From assembly GCA_964510065.1 (NCBI GenBank), contig CAZEAC010000016.1, forward strand, positions 9,417 to 73,416: a DNA stretch of 64,000 nt. The letters are read 5' to 3'. Shown here piece after piece: positions 26,995 through 36,094 of the stretch. Position numbers and translations under genes: made by a program. The stretch's first letter is position 1. Each line of letters begins with the position of its first letter. This DNA comes from CAZEAC01 sp964510065 (GTDB lineage: Bacteria > Bdellovibrionota_C > UBA2361 > CAIXSY01). The notes below the pieces were generated by a model that worked only from the letters and a program-made list of their open reading frames with translations, made no database searches and was not told the DNA's origin.

Positions 26995-28122
26995 ATGAAT
27001 ATTGTCAGTATCAGCAACGCGGCGCTTCGCGACGATTTAGGTTCGGGAAAGAGTGTCCTTCGCTTCTCGGAGCAGTTAAGATCCTTTGGGCATCAGCTTA
27101 AGGTATATGGGCCCGAGCACTACGAGATCGGTTCGCAGCTACGCCGCGGCATTAAGTTTCGCCAAGCAGTAGGAGCTTGGCGGCTTCTGCGCACGGTGTT
27201 GCGGGAATTCCCAGCGGATATTGTCGAATGCTACGGAGATGAGCTCTGGTTCGCCGCCGAGATCTTGCGCCGCTCGCGGCCGCGCCCGCTCCTAGTAGCG
27301 CATACCAATGGTCTTGAATTGGCAGATTGGGAACATAGAGAACGCTACGATCCAGCGAGCGCTCGTGGATGGCGCGGAGTGCTCAATCGAGAAGTTCATC
27401 AAAGGCTTTCTTCTCGCTTTTTTTCGGGCGTCGATAGATTCCTGGCACTTTCAAAGGAAGACTACGAATTTGTTGTCAGAAACGAAATCCTCCCTCGCGA
27501 GCACTGCGCCTTCGTACCTCCCGGAATCGACGTACCCGTTCAAGAAGGCACCGACCTCTCAGCAAGAGGGCAGCGAATCGGTTTCATGGGTAGCTGGATT
27601 CCGCGAAAGGGAGCACAACATTTTTCGAGCGTAACATCTGCCCTGCTTAAGAAGTTTCACACGGCTCAATGCGACCTTTTCGGTGTTGGATTACCGGCGG
27701 ACGAAGTGCGTGCGAACTTTGCGCCAGACGTTCGCGATCGAGTCAATGTCCATCCCAAGCTTTCTGAAAGTGAACTTTACTTGTTATTACAGCGCTGCAG
27801 AGTATTCTTCTTCCCGACACAGTACGAGGGATTCGGCATTGCGCTCGCGGAAGCAATGGCGTGCGGATGCGCTGCCGTCACCACTGCCACCGGATTCGGT
27901 GCGGAGTTGGCAAACAGCGAAGAGGCTCTGATTGTGCCATTTGACGATCAGGCACGGAGCTTTCAGGCGGTGGCTACTCTTTTGACCAACGATCAACTCT
28001 ATCACTCGATCGCAAATGCTGGGCGTCGCCGAGCACTTTCGCTCAATTGGGCGGCAAGCGGCCGCGCAATTGAAGGCCTCTATCGCCGCTGGCTTGAAGA
28101 GTGGCGAAGACAGAACGGATAG
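26995..28122 (+). CDS. Family 4 glycosyltransferase
   Basis: 375 residues. MNIVSISNAALRDDLGSGKS opens a GT-B fold; IGFMGSWIPRKGAQHFSSV begins the donor half; YEGFGIALAEAMACGCAA contains the E-x7-E pair. Single plus-strand gene between two minus-strand units. Ends 14 bp from the convergent response-regulator gene. Confidence 0.85.
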   Translation: MNIVSISNAALRDDLGSGKSVLRFSEQLRSFGHQLKVYGPEHYEIGSQLRRGIKFRQAVGAWRLLRTVLREFPADIVECYGDELWFAAEILRRSRPRPLLVAHTNGLELADWEHRERYDPASARGWRGVLNREVHQRLSSRFFSGVDRFLALSKEDYEFVVRNEILPREHCAFVPPGIDVPVQEGTDLSARGQRIGFMGSWIPRKGAQHFSSVTSALLKKFHTAQCDLFGVGLPADEVRANFAPDVRDRVNVHPKLSESELYLLLQRCRVFFFPTQYEGFGIALAEAMACGCAAVTTATGFGAELANSEEALIVPFDDQARSFQAVATLLTNDQLYHSIANAGRRRALSLNWAASGRAIEGLYRRWLEEWRRQNG

Positions 28123-28136
28123 TTTTCAGAGGTTCC

Positions 28137-28892
28137 TTAAGTTGCAGAAGAAAGTAACTTTTGCACGGCACGCAGAAGCTTTTTCCGATCCACCGGCTTT
28201 GGAATAAACCCGATCATGCCTACTTCGACTGCGGCATTTAAGATCTCGGTTTTAGAATATGCGGAGAGCGCTACTATGGGCACGGACTCATACCGTATAT
28301 CGTCTCTTAATCTAAGCGTGGTCTCGAATCCGTCCATACCTGGGAGCGAGATGTCCATGAGTACAAGCTGAAAAACCGCCTTCTCGGCCAACGTCAATGC
28401 CTCTTCGCCTGATTGAGCAGTGGTCACCGAGTATCCTTCGGTTCGTAAAATGCGCTCTATGAGAGTTCGATTCATGACATTGTCTTCGACGACCATCACG
28501 TTGCGACCATCATTCGTCGGCTTATGGTTCTCGAATGAGCCGAACTCTTTCGAAGAGGCGGTTTTACTCGAGGGCGACACGCATTGATTCGGCGGAATTT
28601 GAGAAGAGAGTGTAGCAGGATCAGCGCAGGGAATTTCAGGGAGTTGCGCTAATAGCAGTTCAAGCTCATGCTGAAAAGTATCGGCATATCTCATTAGATT
28701 TTCCAGCGCCCGATAAATTGCTAGGCCATACTCACTCGTGTACTCGTCCTTACTCTTACTGAGATATTCAGCCAAAATTAGGGGCGCATTACCTTCACTC
28801 CGCAGATCATACCCGAACTTTCTGATCAGCTTGAAAGCTGCAGCACGGAGCTGTGCGATTTTTTGAGAAGTGGTCAATCCTGATGGGTTCAT
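28137..28892 (-). CDS. Response regulator with uncharacterised N-terminal domain
   Basis: 251 residues from the ATG at 28892; an upstream in-frame ATG at 28928 adds 12 residues. The C-terminal half (about 135-251) is a full CheY-like receiver. MVVEDNVMNRTLIERIL gives the acidic pocket, LVLMDISLPGMDGFE the phosphoacceptor Asp, IVALSAYS the Ser/Thr switch and IPKPVDRKKL the conserved Lys. The N-terminal 100 residues are helical and match no family I recognise. Reversed order (receiver last, no DNA-binding domain) resembles receivers that follow a hybrid kinase. Possible partner of the output-less sensors in this locus. Confidence 0.75.
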   Translation of the reverse strand: MNPSGLTTSQKIAQLRAAAFKLIRKFGYDLRSEGNAPLILAEYLSKSKDEYTSEYGLAIYRALENLMRYADTFQHELELLLAQLPEIPCADPATLSSQIPPNQCVSPSSKTASSKEFGSFENHKPTNDGRNVMVVEDNVMNRTLIERILRTEGYSVTTAQSGEEALTLAEKAVFQLVLMDISLPGMDGFETTLRLRDDIRYESVPIVALSAYSKTEILNAAVEVGMIGFIPKPVDRKKLLRAVQKLLSSAT

Positions 28893-29152
28893 GCTGTCCT
28901 TTGATTCGGATCGACAGAAAGCCCTCATTCCTATAATTAATATTCTACGACCTCTAACCTATTGAACGTACTAACACTATATTATTATTTTATTTGGATA
29001 AAGGCCGCCTCAGGAGACCTATTGGGGGTGACAACAAGTAACCGTTCACAAATCAGTCGTCCGCAGTCAGCGGACGGCCATTCGCTGGAAGGATAGATGA
29101 AACCTGCCTTATCCAGCATGCTTAAATCATGAGCTGTTCTACCCGTGAACAG

Positions 29153-29917
29153 TTAGCCATCAAATTGAGATCTTCTTCGAGTAGTAATGATTCCATATTC
29201 CGCTGGTGCTGCTGGATGCCGAACACATGTCATTATTTCATGCTGCCCTTCGGCTATCAGCTCTTGCAATCTCGCCATCGTGTTTTGTTCAGTCAGATGG
29301 TATTCCATCGCCATAAAGTTAGTTCTTCTTAGAAGTTCGAAATCTTTAAATATGAGAAACTCTGCCCCTTCGCAATCGACTTTTAGAAAATCGATCTTCT
29401 CCCCCGGCAAAATGTCGGCTGGCGAAACAGCAGAAACACAAAGAGATCCAGTTTCAGAAAGCCCACTCAAAGTTGTAGCTTCTCGAATATCAAATCTCAT
29501 CTGCCCCGCCTTGTCGGCGACAGCAAGATTAAATGCATTAACATTTAAACCATTAGCATTCTTAGATAGCCACTTAAATGCCTCCGGATGTGGCTCATAA
29601 GCGTGAACTACCGAATCCGGCGCGGCCAATGCCGCAAGCACCGAAAATACGCCGATATTTGCCCCAATATCAACAATCCGCATAAATTTCCCGCTTCGTG
29701 CAAGCTTACGAAAGGAATAGTTATCATGTAATATAACTTCTGAGAAAATACCCCTGCTTTCATCAGTGTCATCCGCATGAAGTAAGGACTTTCTAGAGCC
29801 TACATAAATTGGGTACGGGGGATGCAGATTCGCCATCCGGTAACAGCTACCTCTTGTCGTTATCATGAGTCTAAGGCTACGTTCAGCTCTTTGAGAGAGA
29901 GAAGAAAAAAAAGACAT
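29153..29917 (-). CDS. FkbM-family methyltransferase
   Basis: 254 residues from the ATG at 29917, 12 bp after the preceding stop; the longer frame to 29989 overlaps that gene by 61 bases and is less likely. RIVDIGANIGVFSVLAALA is SAM motif I, VVHAYEPHPEAFKWLSKN motif II, and IDFLKVDCEGAEFLIFKD the typical FkbM motif III. Likely sugar O-methyltransferase. AT-richer than the transferase genes around it. Last gene of the 31926-29153 unit. Confidence 0.85.
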   Translation of the reverse strand: MSFFSSLSQRAERSLRLMITTRGSCYRMANLHPPYPIYVGSRKSLLHADDTDESRGIFSEVILHDNYSFRKLARSGKFMRIVDIGANIGVFSVLAALAAPDSVVHAYEPHPEAFKWLSKNANGLNVNAFNLAVADKAGQMRFDIREATTLSGLSETGSLCVSAVSPADILPGEKIDFLKVDCEGAEFLIFKDFELLRRTNFMAMEYHLTEQNTMARLQELIAEGQHEIMTCVRHPAAPAEYGIITTRRRSQFDG

Positions 29918-29928
29918 ACTCAATTTCT

Positions 29929-31128
29929 TTATCCTTCGTCGCTTCCCCATAGCTTCCGTACACGAGCGAACTCTTCCATAATATCGCACATACGCTGGAC
30001 GTAATCGTTCGCGGTCCGACCCTCAATTTGGCGAAGGCCCTTCTGAATACAACTGTCTCGAAGATCCGTAGACGTGAGCAGCTGTTTAATTTTGTCAGAG
30101 AGGTCTCGCTCATCAAGCGGATCATAATACAACGGCGCGTCTCCAAGCTGTTCTTTGGCCCCCGGAATATTCGCCGTGATCACCGGGCAATGGCGGGCAA
30201 AGGCCTCAAGCGGAGGGAGATTGTCGGGTCCGAAAAGTGACGGAAATGCCAGCGCTACGGCGTGATCATACATCCACAATACCTCGGCCTCGGAGATAAA
30301 AGGCAGTATTTGAACTTTATGCTCCAGCCCGACTTCACGAACAAAGCGAAAAACATGGGCCCGATTCCCTTTATCAGCGCCTGAGAATACAAGCCCAAGC
30401 GGTTTCAACGGATTGGCGTCATTATAATACTTGAGCGCTTTGACCAGTGTTACATGATTCTTATGCGGCCAAAACTGCGCCGGAAAAAAAAGGAAAGGCG
30501 GCTCCACCCACAAACCCTTTGGTCGCGTCGGAGTGATATCACTCCGAAGAGTAGAGACGGGCACCGGGAGAGGGATCACGCGACAGCGCTCCGCTGGAAT
30601 CTGGTAAAAATATCGCATCTGCCGAGCTCCTTCCTCCGTACCGGTCACTACGTATGCTGCACGACGGGCGTAGAGATGAAAGTTTTCGCGATCGTTCCAA
30701 CTCCAACCCACTTTGCTTACTTCCGGAAATTCCGGCTGCAGTCGATGCTGACAATCCAACTCGGTGAACACAAAAGGCATCGCCACCGGCTCAAACCCTC
30801 CCAAAAACCAGAAAAGGTCAATTTTGTGGAGAGTAACTAGCTCCGAAAGGGTGTGAGGATGATATAATTTCTGAAAACATTTATTCAGCCAGGAACATGC
30901 TCCACGCGACGTATCAAAGAGTGCTGGCGTCCAAGCTATCGAATGTCGAGATCGGAGTCTCACAATATGCTGCCCTGCCTTCGGGGTGACCGCCAGATCG
31001 CGGTACGCGTAAACGAAAACTTCATACGGTATAGAGCTGCCCAGCAACGCTTCGATAATGCTGCTTTCGAGAGTAAAGGCTCCGCCAGCTTCAGGTGTTA
31101 ATCCAGAGACAAGAAATCCGACGCGCAT
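29929..31128 (-). CDS. Family 4 glycosyltransferase
   Basis: 399 residues. MRVGFLVSGLTPEAGGAFTL is a GT4 start; FLFFPAQFWPHKNHVTLVKA begins the donor domain; FGPDNLPPLEAFARHCP carries a partial E-x7-E region. The N-terminal half includes WFLGGFEPVAMPFVFTELD, seen in mannosyltransferase-like GT4 enzymes. Follows the methyltransferase gene by 12 bp on the same strand. Confidence 0.8.
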   Translation of the reverse strand: MRVGFLVSGLTPEAGGAFTLESSIIEALLGSSIPYEVFVYAYRDLAVTPKAGQHIVRLRSRHSIAWTPALFDTSRGACSWLNKCFQKLYHPHTLSELVTLHKIDLFWFLGGFEPVAMPFVFTELDCQHRLQPEFPEVSKVGWSWNDRENFHLYARRAAYVVTGTEEGARQMRYFYQIPAERCRVIPLPVPVSTLRSDITPTRPKGLWVEPPFLFFPAQFWPHKNHVTLVKALKYYNDANPLKPLGLVFSGADKGNRAHVFRFVREVGLEHKVQILPFISEAEVLWMYDHAVALAFPSLFGPDNLPPLEAFARHCPVITANIPGAKEQLGDAPLYYDPLDERDLSDKIKQLLTSTDLRDSCIQKGLRQIEGRTANDYVQRMCDIMEEFARVRKLWGSDEG

Positions 31129-31140
31129 AAGCCACTCTCT

Positions 31141-31926
31141 TCATACTCTCTTAAGAACCCAGAGGGCAACCCAAGAAGTAGCGTCGAGCGGAGTCAATGA
31201 GGGCCACGCAAGCGCCGACACGACAGAGGCACTCGACGCAGCTGCACAGGCAAAAACCTCCTCCGGATCAAACGCTCGAACTTGATGATTCTCATGCCGA
31301 ACATCGGATGCACATCCATTTCGCTGACGTGTGGCAAACCGGTAGCGGAGCGAAAATGAGTACTTGTCCTTCAATTTTCGCGGCTGAACTCGCCGCTCTA
31401 AAGTAAGGGAACCCACTTCGAATATTTTTTCGCAAGGCGTTGGTGGACTCGCTTCGACGCCCGGAGCATACCAGCTATCAAATATAAGTAATCCACCCGG
31501 TTTTACATGATTAAGACAATTTGAGATCAATTGTTCGAGCTCGTTTGTCGACGTGCAGTAATTTACCACACAGAAGAGCGCGGCTGCACAATCAAACTTG
31601 CAAGGCAGCTTTATCTTCGATCCAGAGCCTTGTACGATCGTGATCTTATCCGCGAGATTTTCGTCACGAATCCGCCGCTCTCCTTGGGCTATCATTGCTT
31701 CGCAACGGTCCACCGCCACAACCTTAACTCCTCGCCTCGCAAACTCTATTTCATAACGGCAACTTCCCGAGCCGATGCTCAGCATTGAATGAAACGATCC
31801 TCGATGCTGATTAATGATCGAGATAACCTTTTCAGTCTCTTCGCGGTACGGCTTCGAGGCATAAATGGTGTCGTAGAATTCTGCCTGAAAGGCAAATGGC
31901 GCCTCGGGATCTGTGGGATCGGTCAT
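31141..31926 (-). CDS. Class I SAM-dependent methyltransferase
   Basis: 261 residues. MLSIGSGSCRYEIEFARRG is motif I, VVAVDRCEAMIAQGERR motif II, and FDCAAALFCVVNYCTSTNEL the motif 4 region. The fold is of the Methyltransf_25 kind. The tail is variable and ends in a hydrophobic stretch (about 240-261). First gene of a three-gene minus-strand unit, starting 36 bp from the divergent fusion gene at 31963. Confidence 0.8.
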   Translation of the reverse strand: MTDPTDPEAPFAFQAEFYDTIYASKPYREETEKVISIINQHRGSFHSMLSIGSGSCRYEIEFARRGVKVVAVDRCEAMIAQGERRIRDENLADKITIVQGSGSKIKLPCKFDCAAALFCVVNYCTSTNELEQLISNCLNHVKPGGLLIFDSWYAPGVEASPPTPCEKIFEVGSLTLERRVQPRKLKDKYSFSLRYRFATRQRNGCASDVRHENHQVRAFDPEEVFACAAASSASVVSALAWPSLTPLDATSWVALWVLKRV

Positions 31927-31962
31927 TAAAGTTTATCCATAAAATGCTCGATACCTAGAGAT

Positions 31963-33783
31963 ATGGCGCCACTCCGTATCCCCTCGCGCCTCATAAAAGT
32001 TATCGGTTCATATTCTATGTGGCTTAACCGCTATCGCAAAGGGAACTATTCGCCGGGACGTCCGATAGCTGCTCAGCTTGCGTGGTACTATATCGGCAGC
32101 CCTATCGTAAAGAGCGGCCTTCTACCCTTTTCATCATTGAAACGGGCGATTTTGAGAGCTTTCGGCGCACGCGTCGGAATGGGTGCGGTGATCAAACCCG
32201 GCGTCAAAATAAAGTTTCCTTGGCGTCTCTCCATTGGTGAGTATGCCTGGATAGGTGAAGAGTGCTGGATCGACAATCTTGCTCATGTAGATATCGGCGC
32301 ACATGCCTGTGTCTCGCAGGGAAGCTATCTCTGTACCGGCGATCACGATAGAAAATCGCCATTTTTTGATCTTCGGCCTCGATCCATTACTCTCGGCGCA
32401 CATTCCTGGATAGGCGCAAAATGTATTGTCTCGCCAGGATCAATCGTTCCCGAGGGTACAACTCTCGCCCTAGGCTCGGTGTGGAAAGGTGTCGGTAAGC
32501 CCTGGCACGTCTACCAGGGTGTCCCGGCCATTCCACTCAAGCCTCGTGAGAGAACCAATACAGAAGTCGGAAGCCGAATCCTCCTCGTCAATCAGAATTT
32601 TTACCCCGACCAGTCGGCAACCGCTCAGTACCTTACCGACCTTGCGCTTGAACTTACTAAACAGGGCCATCAGGTCACAGTTGTGGCCTCGCGATTCGGC
32701 TATCTGCGAAATAGAGAAACGTATTCGACACGCGAAACATGGAGAGATATCTCAATAGTTCGGATCGGGATGATGTCTCCTCGCAAAGACAGCACAATCC
32801 TTCGGATGGTAAGTGCGCTTTGCATGCATATTTCATTCGCCGCTGCGTTTATGCGCCTTCCACGCTTCGATTCAGTCCTCGTTCTTACCTCGCCTCCGCT
32901 GATCGCTTGGATAGCGCTGCTCTGTCTTAAAAAACCGCGGCAACGTTTTTGCCACTGGGTCATGGACCTTAACCCCGATCAAGCCGTAGCAGCCGGGCTA
33001 ATCAAAGAGAAATCAGTGCCGGGCAGACTGCTCTTTGCCGCATCGGAAAGAATCCTACGGAAAAGTGACCGCGTGATTACGCTCGATCGTCATATGACCG
33101 AGACACTCCTACGGCGCCGCGCGAGCGCCGACCGAATCCATGAAATCCCACTTTGGGTTGATACCCGGGAGATACAGCCGATTGAGCCTGCCCGTAATCC
33201 ATTTATTGAACAGCATGGCCTGGCCGGAAAATTTATCGTGATGTACTCCGGAAACATTAGTCCCTGTCATCCGCTACAAGCGGTAATACAGGCAGCCGAG
33301 GCGCTTAGAGAGGACAGCTCCACTCTATTTGTATTCATCGGCGACGGAGCCGCGGCTTCGGGGCTGAGGCGGGACGTTGATGACCGGAAACTAAACAATG
33401 TCGTGTTCTTACCATACCAGGAGAGAGAGAAGCTCTCTTACTCACTTTCCGCAGCCGATCTGCATATCATTAGCCAGGGGTCGCAGTATGTCGGCATGGT
33501 CCATCCATCTAAAGTATACGCCGTGCTCGGCGTGGAAAAACCAATACTATACCTTGGGCCGGAGGAATCATTTATCGACGAAACATTTGTAAGGCACGGC
33601 GTGGGAAAACGAGTGGCCGACGGCGACGGCACCGCGATCTGCCGCTATATTCAGGAGTATAAGACACAAAGCCTATCCGAGCGGCGAATGCTTCAGCAAC
33701 ATATCAAGGACTGTGCATTGCCCTTCACGAAAGATACGATTGTTCCAAAGTTAGTGCGCTGCATTACCGGGATTGGGGAGTAA
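31963..33783 (+). CDS. Fusion of WcaF-like acetyltransferase and WcaI-like glycosyltransferase
   Basis: 606 residues in one frame. Residues about 1-195 are a left-handed beta-helix acetyltransferase of the WcaF type: hexapeptide turns around IGEYAWIGEECWIDNLAHVD, the short insertion SYLCTGDHDR with the catalytic-type His, and the end block GVPAIPLKPR. Residues about 205-606 are a GT4 enzyme close to WcaI: ILLVNQNFYPDQSATAQYL, the central WVMDLNPDQAVAAGLI, and a donor domain beginning IVMYSGNISPCHPLQ. In colanic-acid loci these two functions are separate genes. The fusion could couple O-acetylation with addition of a sugar. Confidence 0.85.
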   Translation: MAPLRIPSRLIKVIGSYSMWLNRYRKGNYSPGRPIAAQLAWYYIGSPIVKSGLLPFSSLKRAILRAFGARVGMGAVIKPGVKIKFPWRLSIGEYAWIGEECWIDNLAHVDIGAHACVSQGSYLCTGDHDRKSPFFDLRPRSITLGAHSWIGAKCIVSPGSIVPEGTTLALGSVWKGVGKPWHVYQGVPAIPLKPRERTNTEVGSRILLVNQNFYPDQSATAQYLTDLALELTKQGHQVTVVASRFGYLRNRETYSTRETWRDISIVRIGMMSPRKDSTILRMVSALCMHISFAAAFMRLPRFDSVLVLTSPPLIAWIALLCLKKPRQRFCHWVMDLNPDQAVAAGLIKEKSVPGRLLFAASERILRKSDRVITLDRHMTETLLRRRASADRIHEIPLWVDTREIQPIEPARNPFIEQHGLAGKFIVMYSGNISPCHPLQAVIQAAEALREDSSTLFVFIGDGAAASGLRRDVDDRKLNNVVFLPYQEREKLSYSLSAADLHIISQGSQYVGMVHPSKVYAVLGVEKPILYLGPEESFIDETFVRHGVGKRVADGDGTAICRYIQEYKTQSLSERRMLQQHIKDCALPFTKDTIVPKLVRCITGIGE

Positions 33784-34297
33784 CGGGAACAGAACGAAGC
33801 TCGACATTTCCACCGTGAGTCCTAAGATATTCCTTTACCATCGTCTTACAATTTGCATCACAGAGCGCCTTAACATCGTTGGGAAGTGAGCGAAGATATT
33901 GCAGAGTAACTCTTCTGTTCTTTGGAATAAATGCTTGATACTTTGAGAGCAGGTGCTGATAGTCTTGCGAATCTTCAGGCACCCGCAGAGCCAGAGGCAG
34001 GAAGTTCGCGGGTTGGCTAGACGATGCCGCCAAGAGTTGTCGCCTTGAGGCAACACAGCGTGCTGCATAATCAGCCGGTGAATAAATCGCAGATATCCAG
34101 GTAGCGGGATTGCTCTGACCACAGGGATCATACCCCAAGAAGTGCGCACCTAACGAAACCACCAGTAAGATAATAGAGACCTCCAGGATAATTCTGCGCG
34201 TTCGAAACTTGGTACGGTAAAAGTGATGATGATGCCGGCGATGGTGCCGTGTTGCTTTCGAGTGAAAATGCCGGTGTCGATGTCGGTAAATGCGCAT
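33764..34297 (-). CDS. Unknown membrane-anchored protein with His-rich N-terminus
   Basis: 177 residues. The first 26 residues contain ten His and many Arg, followed by one hydrophobic helix at about 36-55 and an extracytoplasmic tail with four Cys (two in CDANC near residue 145). I do not recognise the family. It overlaps the convergent fusion gene by 20 bases at its 3' end and lies 14 bp after the sugar-1-phosphate transferase gene, so the two are probably co-transcribed. The basic, His-rich cytoplasmic segment could bind metal or lipid phosphate; this is inference. Confidence 0.5.
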   Translation of the reverse strand: MRIYRHRHRHFHSKATRHHRRHHHHFYRTKFRTRRIILEVSIILLVVSLGAHFLGYDPCGQSNPATWISAIYSPADYAARCVASRRQLLAASSSQPANFLPLALRVPEDSQDYQHLLSKYQAFIPKNRRVTLQYLRSLPNDVKALCDANCKTMVKEYLRTHGGNVELRSVPVTPQSR

Positions 34298-34311
34298 ATG
34301 CTACACTGCCA

Positions 34312-35871
34312 CTACAATTTATAACGCTCGACATACACGCACAAACTATTCTTCGCGATTTCCTTGGAGAGAATGAGCAGCAGGGCGAGCAACGCATACA
34401 GGAAACCTGCAGCTGCTGTAATATACCAGGGCACAATTCGCAGGGCGACAACCGACGGCGCCGCCACTACAAACAATAACGCAACTCCAAATATTCCGCA
34501 GCCGATACAAGCGAGGCGCTTCAACACGCGGGACGCCCACACTACGATGAGCGAGACTAGGATAATCAGAAACGTGCTCCATGATGCCGCCAACTCTTTA
34601 AATAGAGCAGCCGCTGACGGCGCAAGGTCGTCAAAGTAACAAACCGTCCACGAGGCAATCAGTGCCGAGAAAAGAAGTATCACATCCAGCGCGACTCCCG
34701 AAGAGAAGCCCACAAGCGGCGCACGCTCCCTTTTCATAAGCTCATAGAGTAGCTGTGCACTCTCTCGAAGCTCATTGAAAGGCACTGTGCTGAGTACAAA
34801 ACTGACTACACCGAGGAAAACGACGCCGATAATGAACGGCGCAAAGTCTGAGAGAGGAAGACTCACGAGCGAGGCGAGAATGCATACCGCACTTACCAAA
34901 TAGAGTACCGCGCAGGCATCAGTCGGTCTCAACCCCATGCGGAGGAGCTTATGGTGAAGATGCTCGAGATCGCCAGTAAATATCCCGCGGCGCGGTACGC
35001 CTGAATTAGCGCGATGAAGGAGCAGCCCCAACACTCGGCGCCATACAGCGAGCCCGGTATCAAAGATCGGGACCGCAAAGGCGAGTAAGACGATCCACTG
35101 CTGCGAGAACGCGAGATTCTTCGAACCCGTCGTAATCATAACGTAGGCAAGAATGAATCCGCAGAGATTGCTTCCGCAATCTCCAAGAAAGATCCGTGCG
35201 GGATGGCTATTGTAACGCAAAAAGCCAAGGAGCGCGGCGATGAGCCCGACCAGAATCACCGCCTCAATATAAATACCGCGAAAAATGAGCGCTCCCGCCA
35301 GCCCCAGCGCACTCAACGCCGCAAGTCCACCGGCCAACCCGTCAATGCCGTCTATCAAGTTAAACGCATTGGTCATAAGCACGAACCAAAAGATCGTCGC
35401 GAGGAATATTAACGGTTCCGACATTCCAATGCCGAAAATGGATTCGATTCGTACATCAGCATAGTATGCAATGCATGCCGCCAATAGTTGCCCCACAAGT
35501 TTCCAACGAGCCGTAAGCCGAAAGACGTCATCAGTAAGACCAACTAGAAAAACCACCAGCGAGGTAAGGACGAGTGTGTACCACCAGCTCCAGAGATCAA
35601 GCACACCGAATCGCCGAAAAGGCGAGATAAGAAGAAGGACCGTGGCGAGATGAAATCCGATAAAGATTGCAATCCCTCCGGCACGAGACGTAGGTTGCCG
35701 ATGAACTGAGTTTGATCCAGGCATGTCGACTAATCCAAGGCGCGGCGACAGCCGTATAATTAACGGAACAAGCAAATAGGTTGCGACTCCTCCGGCGCAG
35801 AAGACCATAGCCACGACCAACAAAGTGTCGATTAGCAGGCCTGCCTTGGTGCTCTCAAAAAGATACTCCAT
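34312..35871 (-). CDS. Undecaprenyl-phosphate sugar-1-phosphate transferase (WecA/MraY family)
   Basis: 519 residues with about 10-11 helices in the first 370, then a longer C-terminal region with extra helices. Family motifs: TDDVFRL (DD at 114-115), FNLIDGIDGLAGG (170-182, with the metal-binding Asp residues), FLGDCGSN (about 229-236) and DLEHLHHKL (the HxH motif near 307). It transfers a sugar phosphate, probably a HexNAc phosphate, from UDP-sugar to undecaprenyl phosphate, starting each repeat unit. Usual WecA length is about 360; the 150-residue extension is unexplained. Divergent from the Wzc-like gene. Confidence 0.85.
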   Translation of the reverse strand: MEYLFESTKAGLLIDTLLVVAMVFCAGGVATYLLVPLIIRLSPRLGLVDMPGSNSVHRQPTSRAGGIAIFIGFHLATVLLLISPFRRFGVLDLWSWWYTLVLTSLVVFLVGLTDDVFRLTARWKLVGQLLAACIAYYADVRIESIFGIGMSEPLIFLATIFWFVLMTNAFNLIDGIDGLAGGLAALSALGLAGALIFRGIYIEAVILVGLIAALLGFLRYNSHPARIFLGDCGSNLCGFILAYVMITTGSKNLAFSQQWIVLLAFAVPIFDTGLAVWRRVLGLLLHRANSGVPRRGIFTGDLEHLHHKLLRMGLRPTDACAVLYLVSAVCILASLVSLPLSDFAPFIIGVVFLGVVSFVLSTVPFNELRESAQLLYELMKRERAPLVGFSSGVALDVILLFSALIASWTVCYFDDLAPSAAALFKELAASWSTFLIILVSLIVVWASRVLKRLACIGCGIFGVALLFVVAAPSVVALRIVPWYITAAAGFLYALLALLLILSKEIAKNSLCVYVERYKL

Positions 35872-36094
35872 TACTGCTTTTTATCGGCGGTAACTGGCGG
35901 AAACTAAACAGTAAATACCTTAGCTTCGCTTGGAGAAAGATGTTCTCATGCAAGCGATTGCAGGTGTCGACATTCTGTACATAGTCAAACCCTATTATGG
36001 GGCGGAGCCAAGAAGGCCAACACGTACCGCTACCTGCGTCATCGGGCGCGTTACCTGTCAGCCAAGGGAGGGGCTATATCGGGAGGAGACCAAG

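Noticed and set aside
29058..29151. Small hairpins (gtccgc/gcggac and ctgttc/gaacag) considered as a riboswitch or terminator
   Set aside because: Short stems without conserved riboswitch core or U-tract; not enough evidence.
35930..36094. Upstream extension of the Wzc-like frame as real N-terminus
   Set aside because: No family match before the GTG at 36095, which has a strong Shine-Dalgarno sequence at proper distance.
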